Shown: positions 44,953 to 53,544, numbered from the stretch's first letter. The stretch is DNA of 64,000 bases from Streptomyces cynarae (GCF_025642135.1 NZ_CP106793.1:1240001-1304000), one strand, 5' to 3'. Notes: a model not told the origin generated them from the letters alone. Program-made: numbers and translations.

Positions 44953-46647
44953 GTGAGCGAGAACCACCACACGGCTCCAGGGCCCGGCGCCGGCAGCGCC
45001 GGCGCCTCCGTGCCGGGCCGCGACCTGGACACCGTCGGCCGCCCGATCACCGTGGCGGACGTCCTGGCCCTCCCCGTCCTTGCCGCCGGACAACCCCAGG
45101 TCGTCACCGGCGCAGCGCGGCTCGACCGGCCCGTCCGCTGGGTCCACATCACCGAGTTGACCGACCCCGCCTCCTTCCTCAAGGGCGGCGAACTCGTACT
45201 GACCACCGGCATGCCTCTCCCCGACGAACCGGCCGGCGTACGGCGCTATGTCGACGAACTCGCCGACATCGGCGCCGCGGCCCTGGTCATCGAACTGGTC
45301 CGCCGCTACCACCGTCCGCCCGACGCCCTGGCCCACGCCTGCCAGGCCCGCGGCCTACCCCTCATCACCCTGGCCAGAGACGTCAACTTCCTGGAGGTCA
45401 CCCAGGTCGTCCACGCCCTCATCCTTGGCAGCCAGGCCGATGCGATGCGGCGGACCCAGCGCGTCCACGAGGCGTTCACCGCCCTCACCCTGCGCGGCGC
45501 CGGACCCGAGGACGTCGTACGCGCCGCCGCCGAGATGAGCGGCCACACCGTCGTTCTGGAAAACCTGGTCCACCAGGCACTGATCTGCCAGCCCTCCGGC
45601 GACACGGTCGAGGCGGCGCTCGCCGACTGGGAACAGCGCTCCCGAGCGACACCGTCCGCCGACCACACCACCGTCTTGGGCCCCGAGAGCTGGCTCGCGG
45701 CACCCGTGGAGTACCAGGGCGAACGCTGGGGAAGGGTGGCCATGCTCCCGACACCGCCCGGCCCGGCCGCTCCTTCGGCCTCCGGCCCGTTCGGCCCCGA
45801 AGACGTCACCGTCCTGGAGAGGACCGCGATGGCCCTCACCATCGCCCGCCTCACCCACTCCGACCCCTGGGAACGCACCGCACATCGCAGCGTCCTGCGC
45901 GACCTCGTCGAACAGCGCCACCGCTCGCCTGCGGACGCCGACGCCCGGGTCACCGCGCTGGGGGTACCGACGAAGGGCTCCCGCTTCCTCGCCGTGCTCG
46001 TGGACGTCCCCCACGAGGACGACAGGACGAAGGCGGAGGAACTCCTCTCCGAGGATCTGAGGAAGAGGGGATCACAGGCCCTCGTCGGCCTCCTCGGACC
46101 GACCCGTCTCGGCATCCTCCTGTCCCTGCGCCCGGAGCAGCCATGGCGACCCGTTGTCGAACACCTGAGCCGTACCGCACTCGACCTGTTGCCGGGGACA
46201 TCTGTGAGTACGGGCAGCGAGGCGACCGACCTCACCGGCGTCGCCCACTCCTTCCGCGACGCGACCCGTGTGGCCGAAGCCACCGAGCCCGACCAGCCGC
46301 TCCCGCCCGGACGCTCCTACCACGAACGCTCCGACATCGGCCTGCGCCGCCTCCTCTTCGCACTCCGCGAAGACACCCGGATCCAGGACTACGCCGAACG
46401 CCGGCTCGGCCGACTCGCCGACCACGACGCCCGCCACGGCACGGACTTGTTGACCACCTTGCGGCACTACCTGGACGCGGCAGGCAACAAGACGGTGGCG
46501 GCCCGCTCGGGCGGTCTGTCCCGAGAGACCGTCTACCAGCGTCTGCGCACCATCGAGCGGATACTCGACTGCGACCTGGAGTCCGGCGAACAGCGCACCG
46601 AACTCCACGTGGCACTCACCGCGCTCGACGTTCTGCGGGTGCGCTGA
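44953..46647 (+). CDS. PucR-family transcriptional regulator
   Basis: A 564-residue regulator: N-terminal PucR (purine catabolism) sensor (ITVADVLALPVLAAGQPQVVTGAARLDRPVRWVHITELTDPASFLKGGELVLTTGMPL), a central GGDEF-like/CdaR region, and a C-terminal helix-turn-helix (LRHYLDAAGNKTVAARSGGLSRETVYQRLRTIERIL). GTG 44953 with GGAGG six bases before is chosen over the in-frame start at 44932. It is divergent from gabT, 261 bases away. PucR-type proteins often activate GABA operons (GabR-like in Corynebacterium), so it is the likely activator here. Confidence 0.9.
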   Translation: MSENHHTAPGPGAGSAGASVPGRDLDTVGRPITVADVLALPVLAAGQPQVVTGAARLDRPVRWVHITELTDPASFLKGGELVLTTGMPLPDEPAGVRRYVDELADIGAAALVIELVRRYHRPPDALAHACQARGLPLITLARDVNFLEVTQVVHALILGSQADAMRRTQRVHEAFTALTLRGAGPEDVVRAAAEMSGHTVVLENLVHQALICQPSGDTVEAALADWEQRSRATPSADHTTVLGPESWLAAPVEYQGERWGRVAMLPTPPGPAAPSASGPFGPEDVTVLERTAMALTIARLTHSDPWERTAHRSVLRDLVEQRHRSPADADARVTALGVPTKGSRFLAVLVDVPHEDDRTKAEELLSEDLRKRGSQALVGLLGPTRLGILLSLRPEQPWRPVVEHLSRTALDLLPGTSVSTGSEATDLTGVAHSFRDATRVAEATEPDQPLPPGRSYHERSDIGLRRLLFALREDTRIQDYAERRLGRLADHDARHGTDLLTTLRHYLDAAGNKTVAARSGGLSRETVYQRLRTIERILDCDLESGEQRTELHVALTALDVLRVR

Positions 46648-46741
46648 GAGGGCCTTTTCCAAATGCTGCCCACTCGGTCACCTGCGAGGTTTCACAGATC
46701 GGTGGGCTGTCCGGTCCTCCCCGGACGAGAGGAGACGAGGC

Positions 46742-47008
46742 GTGTCGAGCGAGTCGCCCAACCGTACGAGGAACTCGCACAGCGCAACGAGCGACGAGCC
46801 GCACGGCCCGCCTGAGACGCCCGCCACGGCGCCCCGGGATCGGTTCCGGCACCGCCGCGGGGCCGGGAGCCGTAGCGGCGGGACGGTCTCAGGTCAGGTC
46901 GGTCGGGGCCGGCTGGGATGTGGGCCCCGTGGTGGGTGGGCGGGAGCCGATCGAGTGGTCACCCGACCTCGAGCACGATCTTGCCGCGGGTCCGGCCGCT
47001 CATGCTGA
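46742..47008 (+). pseudogene. Possible truncated gene start after pucR
   Basis: GTG 46742 follows a strong ribosome binding site (GAGAGGAGA). The first 36 residues (MSSESPNRTRNSHSATSDEPHG...) look like the hydrophilic N-terminus of a transporter, but the sequence then becomes Arg/Gly-rich and non-coding in style, and overlaps the convergent oxidoreductase end. It may be the stump of a permease once coupled to pucR. No family is recognised; the rest of the 311-base gap holds nothing else. Confidence 0.3.
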
Positions 47009-47882
47009 GACGGAACGCCTCGGCGGCCTCGGCCAGCGGCAGGGCATGCGCGACATGGACGTCGAGCTTGCCGGCGTCGGCGAGTCGAGCGAGCTTCGCG
47101 AGGTCCGCGCTGTCGGGCCGGACCCAGACGTGGTGCCCGCCGTGCTCGGTCACCGCCGGGTCGACGATCGATGCGAGGCGCGAGCGGTCCTTCAGCAGTT
47201 CCTCGGAGACGGCGACCGCGTCACCGCCGACGTAGTCCAGTGCCGCGTCGATGCCCTCCGGCGCCAGCCGCCGTACCCGGTCGGCCAGGCCGTCGCCGTA
47301 GGTGACGGGTTCCGCGCCCAGGGAGCGCAGGAAGTCGTGGTTGTGTTCGCCGGCGGTGCCGATCACCCGGGCCCCCTTGGCCACCGCGATCTGCACGGCG
47401 AAGGAGCCGACGCCGCCGGCCGCCGCGTGGACCAGGACCGTGTCGCCCTCGGCGACCCCCACCCTGGCCAGTGACTGCCAGGCGGTGAGCCCGGCCAGCG
47501 GGACACCGGCCGCCTGCTGCCAGCTCAGCGACGCGGGCTTGCGCGCGAGGGTGCGTACGGGCGCGGCGACGAACTCGGCATAGGTGCCGTGCTGCACTTC
47601 GTCCTTGCGGACGTATCCGAAGACCTCGTCGCCGACCGAGAATTCCGGGACGTCCAGGCCGACCGCCTCGACGACGCCCGCGACGTCCCATCCGGGCACG
47701 AGGGGAAAGTGGACGTACATGAGCGGGTCGAGGTAGCCGGCGACGATCTTCCAGTCCACCGGGTTGACCCCGGCGGCCTTCACTCGTACGAGCACCGAGT
47801 CGGGTCCGACCTTGGGGTCGTCGGTCTCGGCCAGTTCCAGGGACTCCGGGCCACCGTAACGGTTGACGGTAATTGCACGCAT
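46959..47882 (-). CDS. NADP-dependent quinone-oxidoreductase-like enzyme (MDR family)
   Basis: A 307-residue zinc-free medium-chain reductase: GroES-like start (MRAITVNRYGGPESLEL...VRVKAAGVNPVDWKI), PGWDVAGVVEAVG, and the nucleotide-binding VLVHAAAGGVGSFAVQIAVAKGARVIGTAG. It reduces quinones or enones with NADPH. ATG 47882 begins the conserved MRAI; a 57-base longer frame has no merit. No ribosome binding site precedes 47882; instead a dyad with a TATTGT box lies 4-20 bases upstream, suggesting a leaderless message under direct repressor control. Confidence 0.87.
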   Translation of the reverse strand: MRAITVNRYGGPESLELAETDDPKVGPDSVLVRVKAAGVNPVDWKIVAGYLDPLMYVHFPLVPGWDVAGVVEAVGLDVPEFSVGDEVFGYVRKDEVQHGTYAEFVAAPVRTLARKPASLSWQQAAGVPLAGLTAWQSLARVGVAEGDTVLVHAAAGGVGSFAVQIAVAKGARVIGTAGEHNHDFLRSLGAEPVTYGDGLADRVRRLAPEGIDAALDYVGGDAVAVSEELLKDRSRLASIVDPAVTEHGGHHVWVRPDSADLAKLARLADAGKLDVHVAHALPLAEAAEAFRLSMSGRTRGKIVLEVG

Positions 47883-47885
47883 AAC

Positions 47886-47902
47886 GGACACAATAGGTGT
47901 CC
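47886..47902. promoter_or_regulatory. Palindrome over the -10 region of a probably leaderless gene
   Basis: GGACAC-AATAG-GTGTCC is a perfect 6-bp dyad. On the minus strand its centre reads TATTGT, a good -10, 7-8 bases before the ATG at 47882. The operator, core promoter and start codon are therefore merged; a MarR- or HxlR-type redox regulator would be typical. Confidence 0.5.
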
Positions 47903-48058
47903 AGGAGTACCTCATCCGCGGTTTCTGCGGCATCTCCACGAACAGGCTTCACAAGCGACACCGTTCACTCGCTTCGCCCCCACGTACTGCGCCTGGTCGC
48001 ACCCGGCGAGCGGTCCTTGACGGGCGCTCAGGACCGGTTCGGGGAAGGAGCGGGGCAG

Positions 48059-48334
48059 CTACGGACTCGTGGCGAAGCGGAACGCCCCGGTGCCCCCGCC
48101 CATCGTGAGCCAGATGTGTTCGCCCTCCCTGACCAGGCGGAGGGCTATGTGCGCGCAGCCGGGACAGCGGGCGGTCAGGCCCGGTTCGGGGCCGTAGACG
48201 TGGAGTTCGGCGAGCGGACCCGACCGCGCGCACTCCGGGCACCGCCACCAGGCCGTGGTGGGCTCCACCGAGAGGATCTCCGAGAGCGGGCCGGCGAGGC
48301 AGTTGCCGTCGAGCTGAGTGGTGGCGTCTGCCAT
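48059..48334 (-). CDS. DUF6510 zinc-ribbon protein
   Basis: A 91-residue protein with two CPxC pairs (WWRCPECARSG and TARCPGCAHIALRL), a likely zinc ribbon, and a typical start DGNCLAGPLSEIL. Actinobacterial DUF6510 proteins usually lie with a sulfite-oxidase-like and a ferredoxin-reductase-like gene, as here; it is probably an accessory factor of that pair. It starts 31 bases after the reductase stop in the same direction. Confidence 0.85.
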   Translation of the reverse strand: MADATTQLDGNCLAGPLSEILSVEPTTAWWRCPECARSGPLAELHVYGPEPGLTARCPGCAHIALRLVREGEHIWLTMGGGTGAFRFATSP

Positions 48335-48365
48335 GAGGACCTCCCGTGCGGTCGGGGTCGGTGGG

Positions 48366-49076
48366 TCATCCGAAGCGCTCGGTGCGGATCGTGACGGGGT
48401 CCCGCCCCCTGTCGATCAGCAGGTTGTCGACAGCCTCCACGAAGCCGGTGGGCCCGCAGACGTACACGGGACTTGCCGGCTTCAGACGGGCCGTCGCCTC
48501 GTCCAGGTCGGCCGTCGTGATGCGCCCGGGCGGGCGCACGCTGCCGGGCGGGGCCTGCCGTGTGTACATGATGCGGACGTCGAGGAGGGGGTCGCCGTCG
48601 GCCAGGTGGTCGCGGTACCAGACGTCCTCCGGGCTGCGCACCGAGTACAGCAGGTGCAGGGGGCCCCGCGAGCGTGCGGCGCGGTGGGCGCGGACCATGG
48701 CCGTCAGCGGGACGACACCGGAGCCGCCCGCCACCAGGAGCGCCGGCTCGGTCTGCTCGGCCCGCCAGACGAACCAGTTGCCGAGCGGGCCGCGTACCTC
48801 CACCTCCGCGCCCACCGGCAGGCCGTCGGTCAGGTAGGGCGAGACCTCCCCGCCGTCCACGGCCTGCACGCCGAGTTCGATGCGGTCGCCGTCGGCGGGC
48901 GCGGCCAGGGAGTAGCTGCGGACGGCCTGGTAGCCGTCGTCGGCGGTGAGCCGTACGTCGACGTGCTGGCCGGGCAGATGGCCGGGCCAGTCGGGCGCCG
49001 TCAGGACCAGAGTCCGGGCGGTGGCGGTCTGGGAACGGCGCTCGAGGAGCCGGGCGCGGCGCCAGGCGATGCCCAT
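48366..49076 (-). CDS. Ferredoxin-reductase-type FAD/NAD(P)-binding oxidoreductase
   Basis: A 236-residue protein of the ferredoxin-NADP reductase fold: flavin motif RSYSLA (like RxYS), GPLGNWFVW, NAD-phosphate loop VAGGSGVVPLTAMVRAH, and C-terminal YVCGPTGFVEAV. It lacks a ferredoxin domain. ATG 49076 begins two bases after the stop of the molybdopterin-enzyme gene, so the two proteins are probably electron-transfer partners. Confidence 0.87.
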   Translation of the reverse strand: MGIAWRRARLLERRSQTATARTLVLTAPDWPGHLPGQHVDVRLTADDGYQAVRSYSLAAPADGDRIELGVQAVDGGEVSPYLTDGLPVGAEVEVRGPLGNWFVWRAEQTEPALLVAGGSGVVPLTAMVRAHRAARSRGPLHLLYSVRSPEDVWYRDHLADGDPLLDVRIMYTRQAPPGSVRPPGRITTADLDEATARLKPASPVYVCGPTGFVEAVDNLLIDRGRDPVTIRTERFG

Positions 49077-49078
49077 GC

Positions 49079-49678
49079 TCAGTCTCCCCAGTTGCGCTGT
49101 TCGCGCCACGGGTCGCCGTAGTTGTGGTACCCGGCGCTCTCCCAGAAGCCCGGCTCGTCCTCGTGCGTGAGCGTCAGTCCGCGCACCCACTTGGCCGACT
49201 TCCAGAAGTAGAGGTGCGGTACGAGCAGCCGCGCCGGGCCGCCGTGCTCGGGGGACAGCGGATAGCCGTCGTAGGTGTGGACGATCCACGCCTTGCCGTC
49301 GAGGAGGTCCTCCAGCGGCAGATTGGTGGTGTACCCGCCGTAGCTGCTGACGACGGCGTAGTCAGCGGCCGTCTCCACGTCTTCGAGGAAGGCGTCGAGG
49401 GGGACGCCCCGCCACTGCGTGTCGAACTTCGACCAGCGCGTCACACAGTGGATGTCGTGGGTCGTCTCCTGCTGCGGCAGGGCCATCATCTCGTCCCAGG
49501 TCCAGCTGTGTGTGGCGCCGAGTTCCGTGGTCACGGTGAAGGACCACGTCTCGGTGGGGACCCTCGGTGTGGGGCCCGCCGACAGCACGGGGAAGGACTC
49601 GGTCGGGTACTGACCGGGCGGCAGCCGGTCCGTGAGGCGCCGTCCGCGGCCCTGGAAGCCGGGTGAGAAGGAAGTCAC
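49079..49678 (-). CDS. Sulfite-oxidase-like molybdopterin oxidoreductase (YedY/SUOX fold)
   Basis: A 199-residue molybdopterin domain protein. The Mo-ligating Cys is in HDIHCVTRWSKFDTQWRGVPL; substrate-region GYTTNLPLEDLL and HGGPARLLVPHLYFWKSAKWVRGL are typical. There is no signal peptide, so it acts in the cytoplasm, probably reducing or oxidising a small S- or N-oxide with the neighbouring flavoprotein. GTG 49678 with AGGAG eight bases upstream is chosen; an in-frame extension to 49807 would consist of Gly-rich repeats. Confidence 0.85.
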   Translation of the reverse strand: MTSFSPGFQGRGRRLTDRLPPGQYPTESFPVLSAGPTPRVPTETWSFTVTTELGATHSWTWDEMMALPQQETTHDIHCVTRWSKFDTQWRGVPLDAFLEDVETAADYAVVSSYGGYTTNLPLEDLLDGKAWIVHTYDGYPLSPEHGGPARLLVPHLYFWKSAKWVRGLTLTHEDEPGFWESAGYHNYGDPWREQRNWGD

Positions 49679-49730
49679 AGCGTTGTCTCCTGAGCCGATG
49701 CGGCCGATGCCGCCGATGCCGCCGATTCCG

Positions 49731-49802
49731 GCCGAGCCGGTACAGCCGATGCCGGCCGAGCCGGTGGAGCCGATGCCGGCCGAGCCGGTACAGCCGATGC
49801 CC
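49731..49802. repeat. Three 24-bp tandem repeats
   Basis: Units at 49731-49754, 49755-49778 and 49779-49802 share the frame GCCGAGCCGG-TxxAGCCGATGCC with only a few changes (TACAG/TGGAG). They are preceded by a shorter run of GCCGATGCC-like 9-mers. The repeat period is a multiple of three and both strands stay open; it lies just upstream of the molybdopterin gene's start. Confidence 0.85.
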
Positions 49803-49880
49803 GCCATGCGGACGACGCGGCCGGTGCCGCCCGTGTGCCGTCCGTACTGCCGTCTGCGGCCGGTGCAGGGCCGCTGGGCC

Positions 49881-49910
49881 CGGTCACTTCTCCAGTGTCG
49901 GGTGACCGGG
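49881..49910. terminator. Hairpin, possible terminator
   Basis: CCGGTCAC 49881-49888 pairs with GTGACCGG 49903-49910, loop 14 nt. It lies between the molybdopterin operon and the hydrolase remnant, in a region (49803-50001) without genes. Confidence 0.5.
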
Positions 49911-50001
49911 GCCGCCCCACCACTCGGTCGCGGTGGAGCCGCGCGGACGCGGTGCGGGGAGTGCGTCCGCGCGGCCGTCCACGCGGCCGTCCCCGTCGCG
50001 G

Positions 50002-50158
50002 TCAGCTCGTTGCGCGGACCGCGTCCCGGATCAGGTCGGCGACCTCCTCGGGCCGCGAGCCCATGATCCGGCTCCGCGACGCACCCTCCAGCTCGACGAT
50101 GGCCGCGCCGGCCCGCTTCGCGCCGAAGCGCTCCACCTCCGGGCGTGTCTCCTCGACC
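50002..50158 (-). pseudogene. 3' remnant of an alpha/beta hydrolase
   Basis: Between the stop of the intact hydrolase (50159) and a stop at 50002-50004 one minus-strand frame reads ETRPEVERFGAKRAGAAIVELEGASRSRIMGSRPEEVADLIRDAVRATS. It matches the end of peroxidase-type alpha/beta hydrolases (VEVxGASH...SxPxEVADLI), with the catalytic His replaced by Arg. There is no start. It may be a decayed gene once following the intact hydrolase. Confidence 0.6.
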
Positions 50159-51130
50159 TCAGGCGGTGTGCAGGGCCGCGTGCAGGGTCCGCGCCGCCAG
50201 GGTGATCGCGGCCTCGGCCGCGTGGGTGCCGCGCAGCGCGTTGAGCATCACGAAGTCGTGGATGATGCCCTGGAAGCGCACGGCGGTGACCGGAACCCCG
50301 GCCTGGCGCAACTTGTTGGCGTAGGCCTCGCCCTCGTCCCGCAGCACGTCGGCCTCGGCGGTGATGACCAGGGCCGGGGGCAGGCCCCCCAGCTGCTCGG
50401 TGGTGGCGCGCAGCGGGGACGCGGTGATCTGGGCGCGCTCGCTCTCGTCGGTCGTGTACTGGTCCCAGAACCACTGCATGCCGTCCCGGCGAAGGAAGTA
50501 GCCGGTGGCGAACTGGTGGTAGGAGCCGGTGTCGAAGTTCGCGTCCGTGACCGGGTAGAACAGCACCTGCTGGACCAGCGGGATGCCGCCGCGCTCCTTG
50601 GCCATCAGGGTCAGGGCCGCGGTCATGTTGCCGCCCACGGAGTCGCCGGCGACGGCCAGCCTGGAGCCGTCGAGGCCCTTGGACGCGCCCTGGTCAACGA
50701 CCCAGCGGGCGACCGCGAAGTTCTGCTCGATGGCGACCGGGTAGCGGGCCTCGGGCGACAGGTCGTACTCGGGGAAGACGACGGCGGCGTTCGCGCCGAC
50801 GGCGAGTTCGCGCACCAGGCGGTCGTGGGTGTGGGCGTTGCCGAAGACCCAGCCCGCACCGTGGATGTAGATGATCACCGGGAGCGTACCGGTCGCCCCG
50901 GCGGGCTTGACGATGCGCGCCCGCACACTGCCCGTCGGACCGCCGGAGACGGTGATCCACTCCTCGTCGACCGCCGGCTTGTCGATGTCCCCGGACTGCA
51001 CCTCGTCGACGGCCTTGCGCCCTTCTGCCGGGGCCAGGTCGAACAGGTACGGCGGATTGGCGGTGGCCTCGGCGAACTCGGCTGCGGCCGGTTCCAGTAC
51101 CGGCTGGACCGGCGCGACAGCATCGGACAT
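50159..51130 (-). CDS. HSL-family alpha/beta hydrolase (esterase/lipase)
   Basis: A 323-residue hormone-sensitive-lipase-type hydrolase acting on short acyl esters. Oxyanion motif HGAGW (90-94, a variant of HGGG), nucleophile S164 in GDSVGG, acid in EADVLRDEG, and the His in IIHDFVML complete the triad. It is divergent from the amidohydrolase across 396 bases carrying two mirror-image 22-bp direct-repeat elements, one pointing at each gene, so both are probably controlled together. Confidence 0.9.
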   Translation of the reverse strand: MSDAVAPVQPVLEPAAAEFAEATANPPYLFDLAPAEGRKAVDEVQSGDIDKPAVDEEWITVSGGPTGSVRARIVKPAGATGTLPVIIYIHGAGWVFGNAHTHDRLVRELAVGANAAVVFPEYDLSPEARYPVAIEQNFAVARWVVDQGASKGLDGSRLAVAGDSVGGNMTAALTLMAKERGGIPLVQQVLFYPVTDANFDTGSYHQFATGYFLRRDGMQWFWDQYTTDESERAQITASPLRATTEQLGGLPPALVITAEADVLRDEGEAYANKLRQAGVPVTAVRFQGIIHDFVMLNALRGTHAAEAAITLAARTLHAALHTA

Positions 51131-51249
51131 GGGAACTCCTCGGATTGCGTTGGCGACGCCGGCCCTGCCGGCGAACGACCCGGTTCGTGCTGACCACTCC
51201 GGTGCCGCTGACTGTCACCGTAGGACCACCGCGGTGGCGGTGATTGCCC

Positions 51250-51284
51250 CTGAGCGCACGACTGTTGTGCCCACAGCGCACGGG
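51250..51284 (-). promoter_or_regulatory. 22-bp direct-repeat element A1 (faces the hydrolase)
   Basis: GAGCGCAC at 51252-51259 and CAGCGCAC at 51274-51281 repeat with a period of exactly 22 bp. Flanks CTGAGCGCACGAC and CACAGCGCACGGG match those of A2 on the other strand. It lies 120 bases before the hydrolase start. Confidence 0.7.
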
Positions 51285-51325
51285 CGTCGCCCGGCCTTCG
51301 CCGCCGATCGGTGACCTGCGCAGTC

Positions 51326-51360
51326 CCCGTGCGCTGTGAGGAACACCGTCGTGCGCTGAG
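51326..51360 (+). promoter_or_regulatory. 22-bp direct-repeat element A2 (faces the amidohydrolase)
   Basis: GTGCGCTG at 51329-51336 and again at 51351-51358, period 22 bp, with GGAAC (51340-51344) between them. The inner 13 bases are a perfect reverse complement of A1's inner half-site, making the whole region one large imperfect palindrome. It lies 167 bases before ATG 51527. Confidence 0.7.
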
Positions 51361-51526
51361 AGGACACACGACGGCTTGCACCGGGCCTAGCGTGGTTGCT
51401 GAGCGGTCGCGGTCCGCCCGTGGAATCGGGCTGACGTCCACGCGCACATATCCGCTCTTCTTCGTCCGCCGACGTCAACCACAGCGGACATCGCATCCGT
51501 TCAGTCCCGGAGGGGGTCGTACTCAC

Positions 51527-53413
51527 ATGTCAGCAATGCCGGTCGGCGGACTGGTTCCCCGAGCCACCGACGATGCCGCCGAGCTCGTCGTCCGCAACGC
51601 CAAGGTCCATACGGGAGACCCGAACCGCCCCCAGGCCGACGCGATCGCCGTCCGGGGCGGCGTCATCACGGTCGTGGGCGGCGACAGGGACGTGGCTCCG
51701 CACATCGGCGCGGCCACCAAGGTGGTGGACGCGCTCGGGCGACGGGTGATCCCGGGCCTCAACGACGCCCATCTGCATGTGATCCGCGGTGGGCTCAACT
51801 ACGTTCTGGAGTTGCGCTGGGACGGGGTGCGCAGCCTGCGTCAGGGCCTGGCGATGCTGCGTGAGCAGGCCGCTCGTACCCCGAAGGGCCAGTGGGTGCG
51901 GGTGGTGGGCGGCTGGTCGGCCGAGCAGTTCGCCGAGCGGCGGCTGCCGACCGTGGCGGAACTGAACGCCGCCGCCCCGGACACCCCGGTGTTCGTTCTG
52001 CACCTGTACCAGTCGGCCGTGCTCAACCGGGCTGCGCTCAAGGCCGCGGGCTACGGCAAGGACACGCCCGACCCCAAGGGCGGGCAGATCGTCCGCGGCC
52101 GGGACGGGGAACCGACGGGCATGCTGCTGGCCGCGCCCAGCGCCCTCATCCTGTACTCGACGCTGGCCAAGGCGCCGGTGCTCCAGGGCGAGGACATGAA
52201 GACCTCGACCCGCCATTTCCTGCGCGAGCTGAACAGGTTCGGGCTGACCTCGGCCATCGACGCGGCCGGCGGATTCCAGAACTTCCCCGAGAACTACAGC
52301 ACCGTCATCGAACTGGCGAAGGCCGGTCAGTTGTCGCTGCGCATCGCCTATCACCTCTTCCCGCAGACGGCCGGGCAGGAGATAGCCGACCTCACCCGCT
52401 GGATCGAGATCGCCCGTCCCGAGGACGGAGACGAATGGCTGCGGCTGAACGGGGCGGGAGAGAATCTCACCTGGGCGGCCGCAGACTTCGAGAACTTCGC
52501 CCAGCCGCGCCCCGAACTCGGCCCCGATTACGAGGCGGATTTCGAGAAGGCGGTCCGTCTCCTCATGGAGAACGGCTGGGGCTTCAGGCTGCACGCCACG
52601 TATGACCACACCATCCGCCGGGACCTCGAGGTGTTCGAAAAGCTGGCCGCGGAAGGGCTTTTCCCGGCCGGGAACCGGTGGCTGTTCGACCATGCGGAGA
52701 CCGTCTCGCCGGACAGTCTCGACCGGGTCGCCGCCCTCGGCGGAGCCATGTCCGTGCAGAACCGGCTGTCGTTCCAGGGCGAGGCGTTCCTGCGCCGCTA
52801 CGGGCCCGGCGCCGCCGCGGACGCCCCGCCGATCCGCGCCATGCTGGACCGCGGGCTGACCGTCGCCGCCGGCACGGACGCCACCCGCGTCTCCACCTAC
52901 AACCCCTGGGTCGCCCTGCACTGGCTCATCAGCGGCCGCACGGTCGGTGACCTGGCGCTGCGCCCGTGGACGAACCAGGTCGACCGGCAGACCGCGCTGG
53001 AGATGTTCACCCGCGCCGGCGCCCAACTGACCGGCGAGGACGACGTCAAGGGCGTCCTGCGCCCCGGCTGCTACGCCGACCTCGCGGTGCTGTCCGAGGA
53101 CTACTTCACCGCGCCCGAGCCGGTCATCCCCCACATCGAGTCGCTCCTCACGGTCACCGGCGGCCGGATCGTGTACGCCGCCGCCGAGTACGAGGGCCTC
53201 GACGAGGAACTGCCGCCCATCAGCCCCGCCTGGAGCCCGGTGGCGCACTTCGGCGGCTACCAGGCGGCCGGGCCGGGCCTCGCGGGCGCCCGGCAGGCAC
53301 AGGCGCTCGGCGAGGCCGTCGCCGAGTCGGAGCGGCACCGCGAGTGGCGCGTCGGACGTGGTCTGACCCCGGACGGCGCCGACACCCCGTTCGACCCCTG
53401 CTTCGTCCTCTAG
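51527..53413 (+). CDS. Amidohydrolase 3 family protein (YtcJ-like)
   Basis: A 628-residue metal-dependent amidohydrolase with the composite N-terminal beta domain (ELVVRNAKVHTGDPNRPQADAIAVRGGVITVVG), metal motif AHLH (H82, H84), a later active-site His region (RWLFDHAETVSPD), and GTDATRVSTYNPWVALHWL with a metal or catalytic Asp. This branch hydrolyses unknown amides or carbamates. ATG 51527 follows GGAGGGGG. A strong hairpin ends it, separating it from the isochorismatase-like gene 131 bases on. Confidence 0.88.
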   Translation: MSAMPVGGLVPRATDDAAELVVRNAKVHTGDPNRPQADAIAVRGGVITVVGGDRDVAPHIGAATKVVDALGRRVIPGLNDAHLHVIRGGLNYVLELRWDGVRSLRQGLAMLREQAARTPKGQWVRVVGGWSAEQFAERRLPTVAELNAAAPDTPVFVLHLYQSAVLNRAALKAAGYGKDTPDPKGGQIVRGRDGEPTGMLLAAPSALILYSTLAKAPVLQGEDMKTSTRHFLRELNRFGLTSAIDAAGGFQNFPENYSTVIELAKAGQLSLRIAYHLFPQTAGQEIADLTRWIEIARPEDGDEWLRLNGAGENLTWAAADFENFAQPRPELGPDYEADFEKAVRLLMENGWGFRLHATYDHTIRRDLEVFEKLAAEGLFPAGNRWLFDHAETVSPDSLDRVAALGGAMSVQNRLSFQGEAFLRRYGPGAAADAPPIRAMLDRGLTVAAGTDATRVSTYNPWVALHWLISGRTVGDLALRPWTNQVDRQTALEMFTRAGAQLTGEDDVKGVLRPGCYADLAVLSEDYFTAPEPVIPHIESLLTVTGGRIVYAAAEYEGLDEELPPISPAWSPVAHFGGYQAAGPGLAGARQAQALGEAVAESERHREWRVGRGLTPDGADTPFDPCFVL

Positions 53414-53417
53414 AGCT

Positions 53418-53455
53418 CCCGGGAGGGGCCCGGCCCCGGAGCCGCCCCTCCCGGG
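53418..53455. terminator. Strong hairpin terminator after the amidohydrolase
   Basis: CCCGGGAGGGGC 53418-53429 pairs perfectly with 53444-53455 around a 14-nt loop, beginning 5 bases after the stop codon. Confidence 0.85.
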
Positions 53456-53544
53456 ACACCACCCCCACCACAGGCCCCGTCCCCAGGGCGGCGCCTGCCC
53501 GACACGGACGCCCGTCCGCGTCCCACTCATGGAAAGGCACTCTC

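Noticed and set aside
46771..46790. CACAGCGCA near the pucR 3' end as a fifth 22-bp element
   Set aside because: Only one half-site is present and the core is interrupted (GCGCAA); no partner 22 bp away.
49731..49802. Possible CRISPR-like array
   Set aside because: The 24-bp units touch each other without spacers; no cas genes are present. It is a simple tandem repeat.
49632..50066. Plus-strand frame with PAEPVQPM repeats
   Set aside because: It has no ribosome binding site, begins inside the molybdopterin gene on the other strand and ends in Arg-rich sequence.
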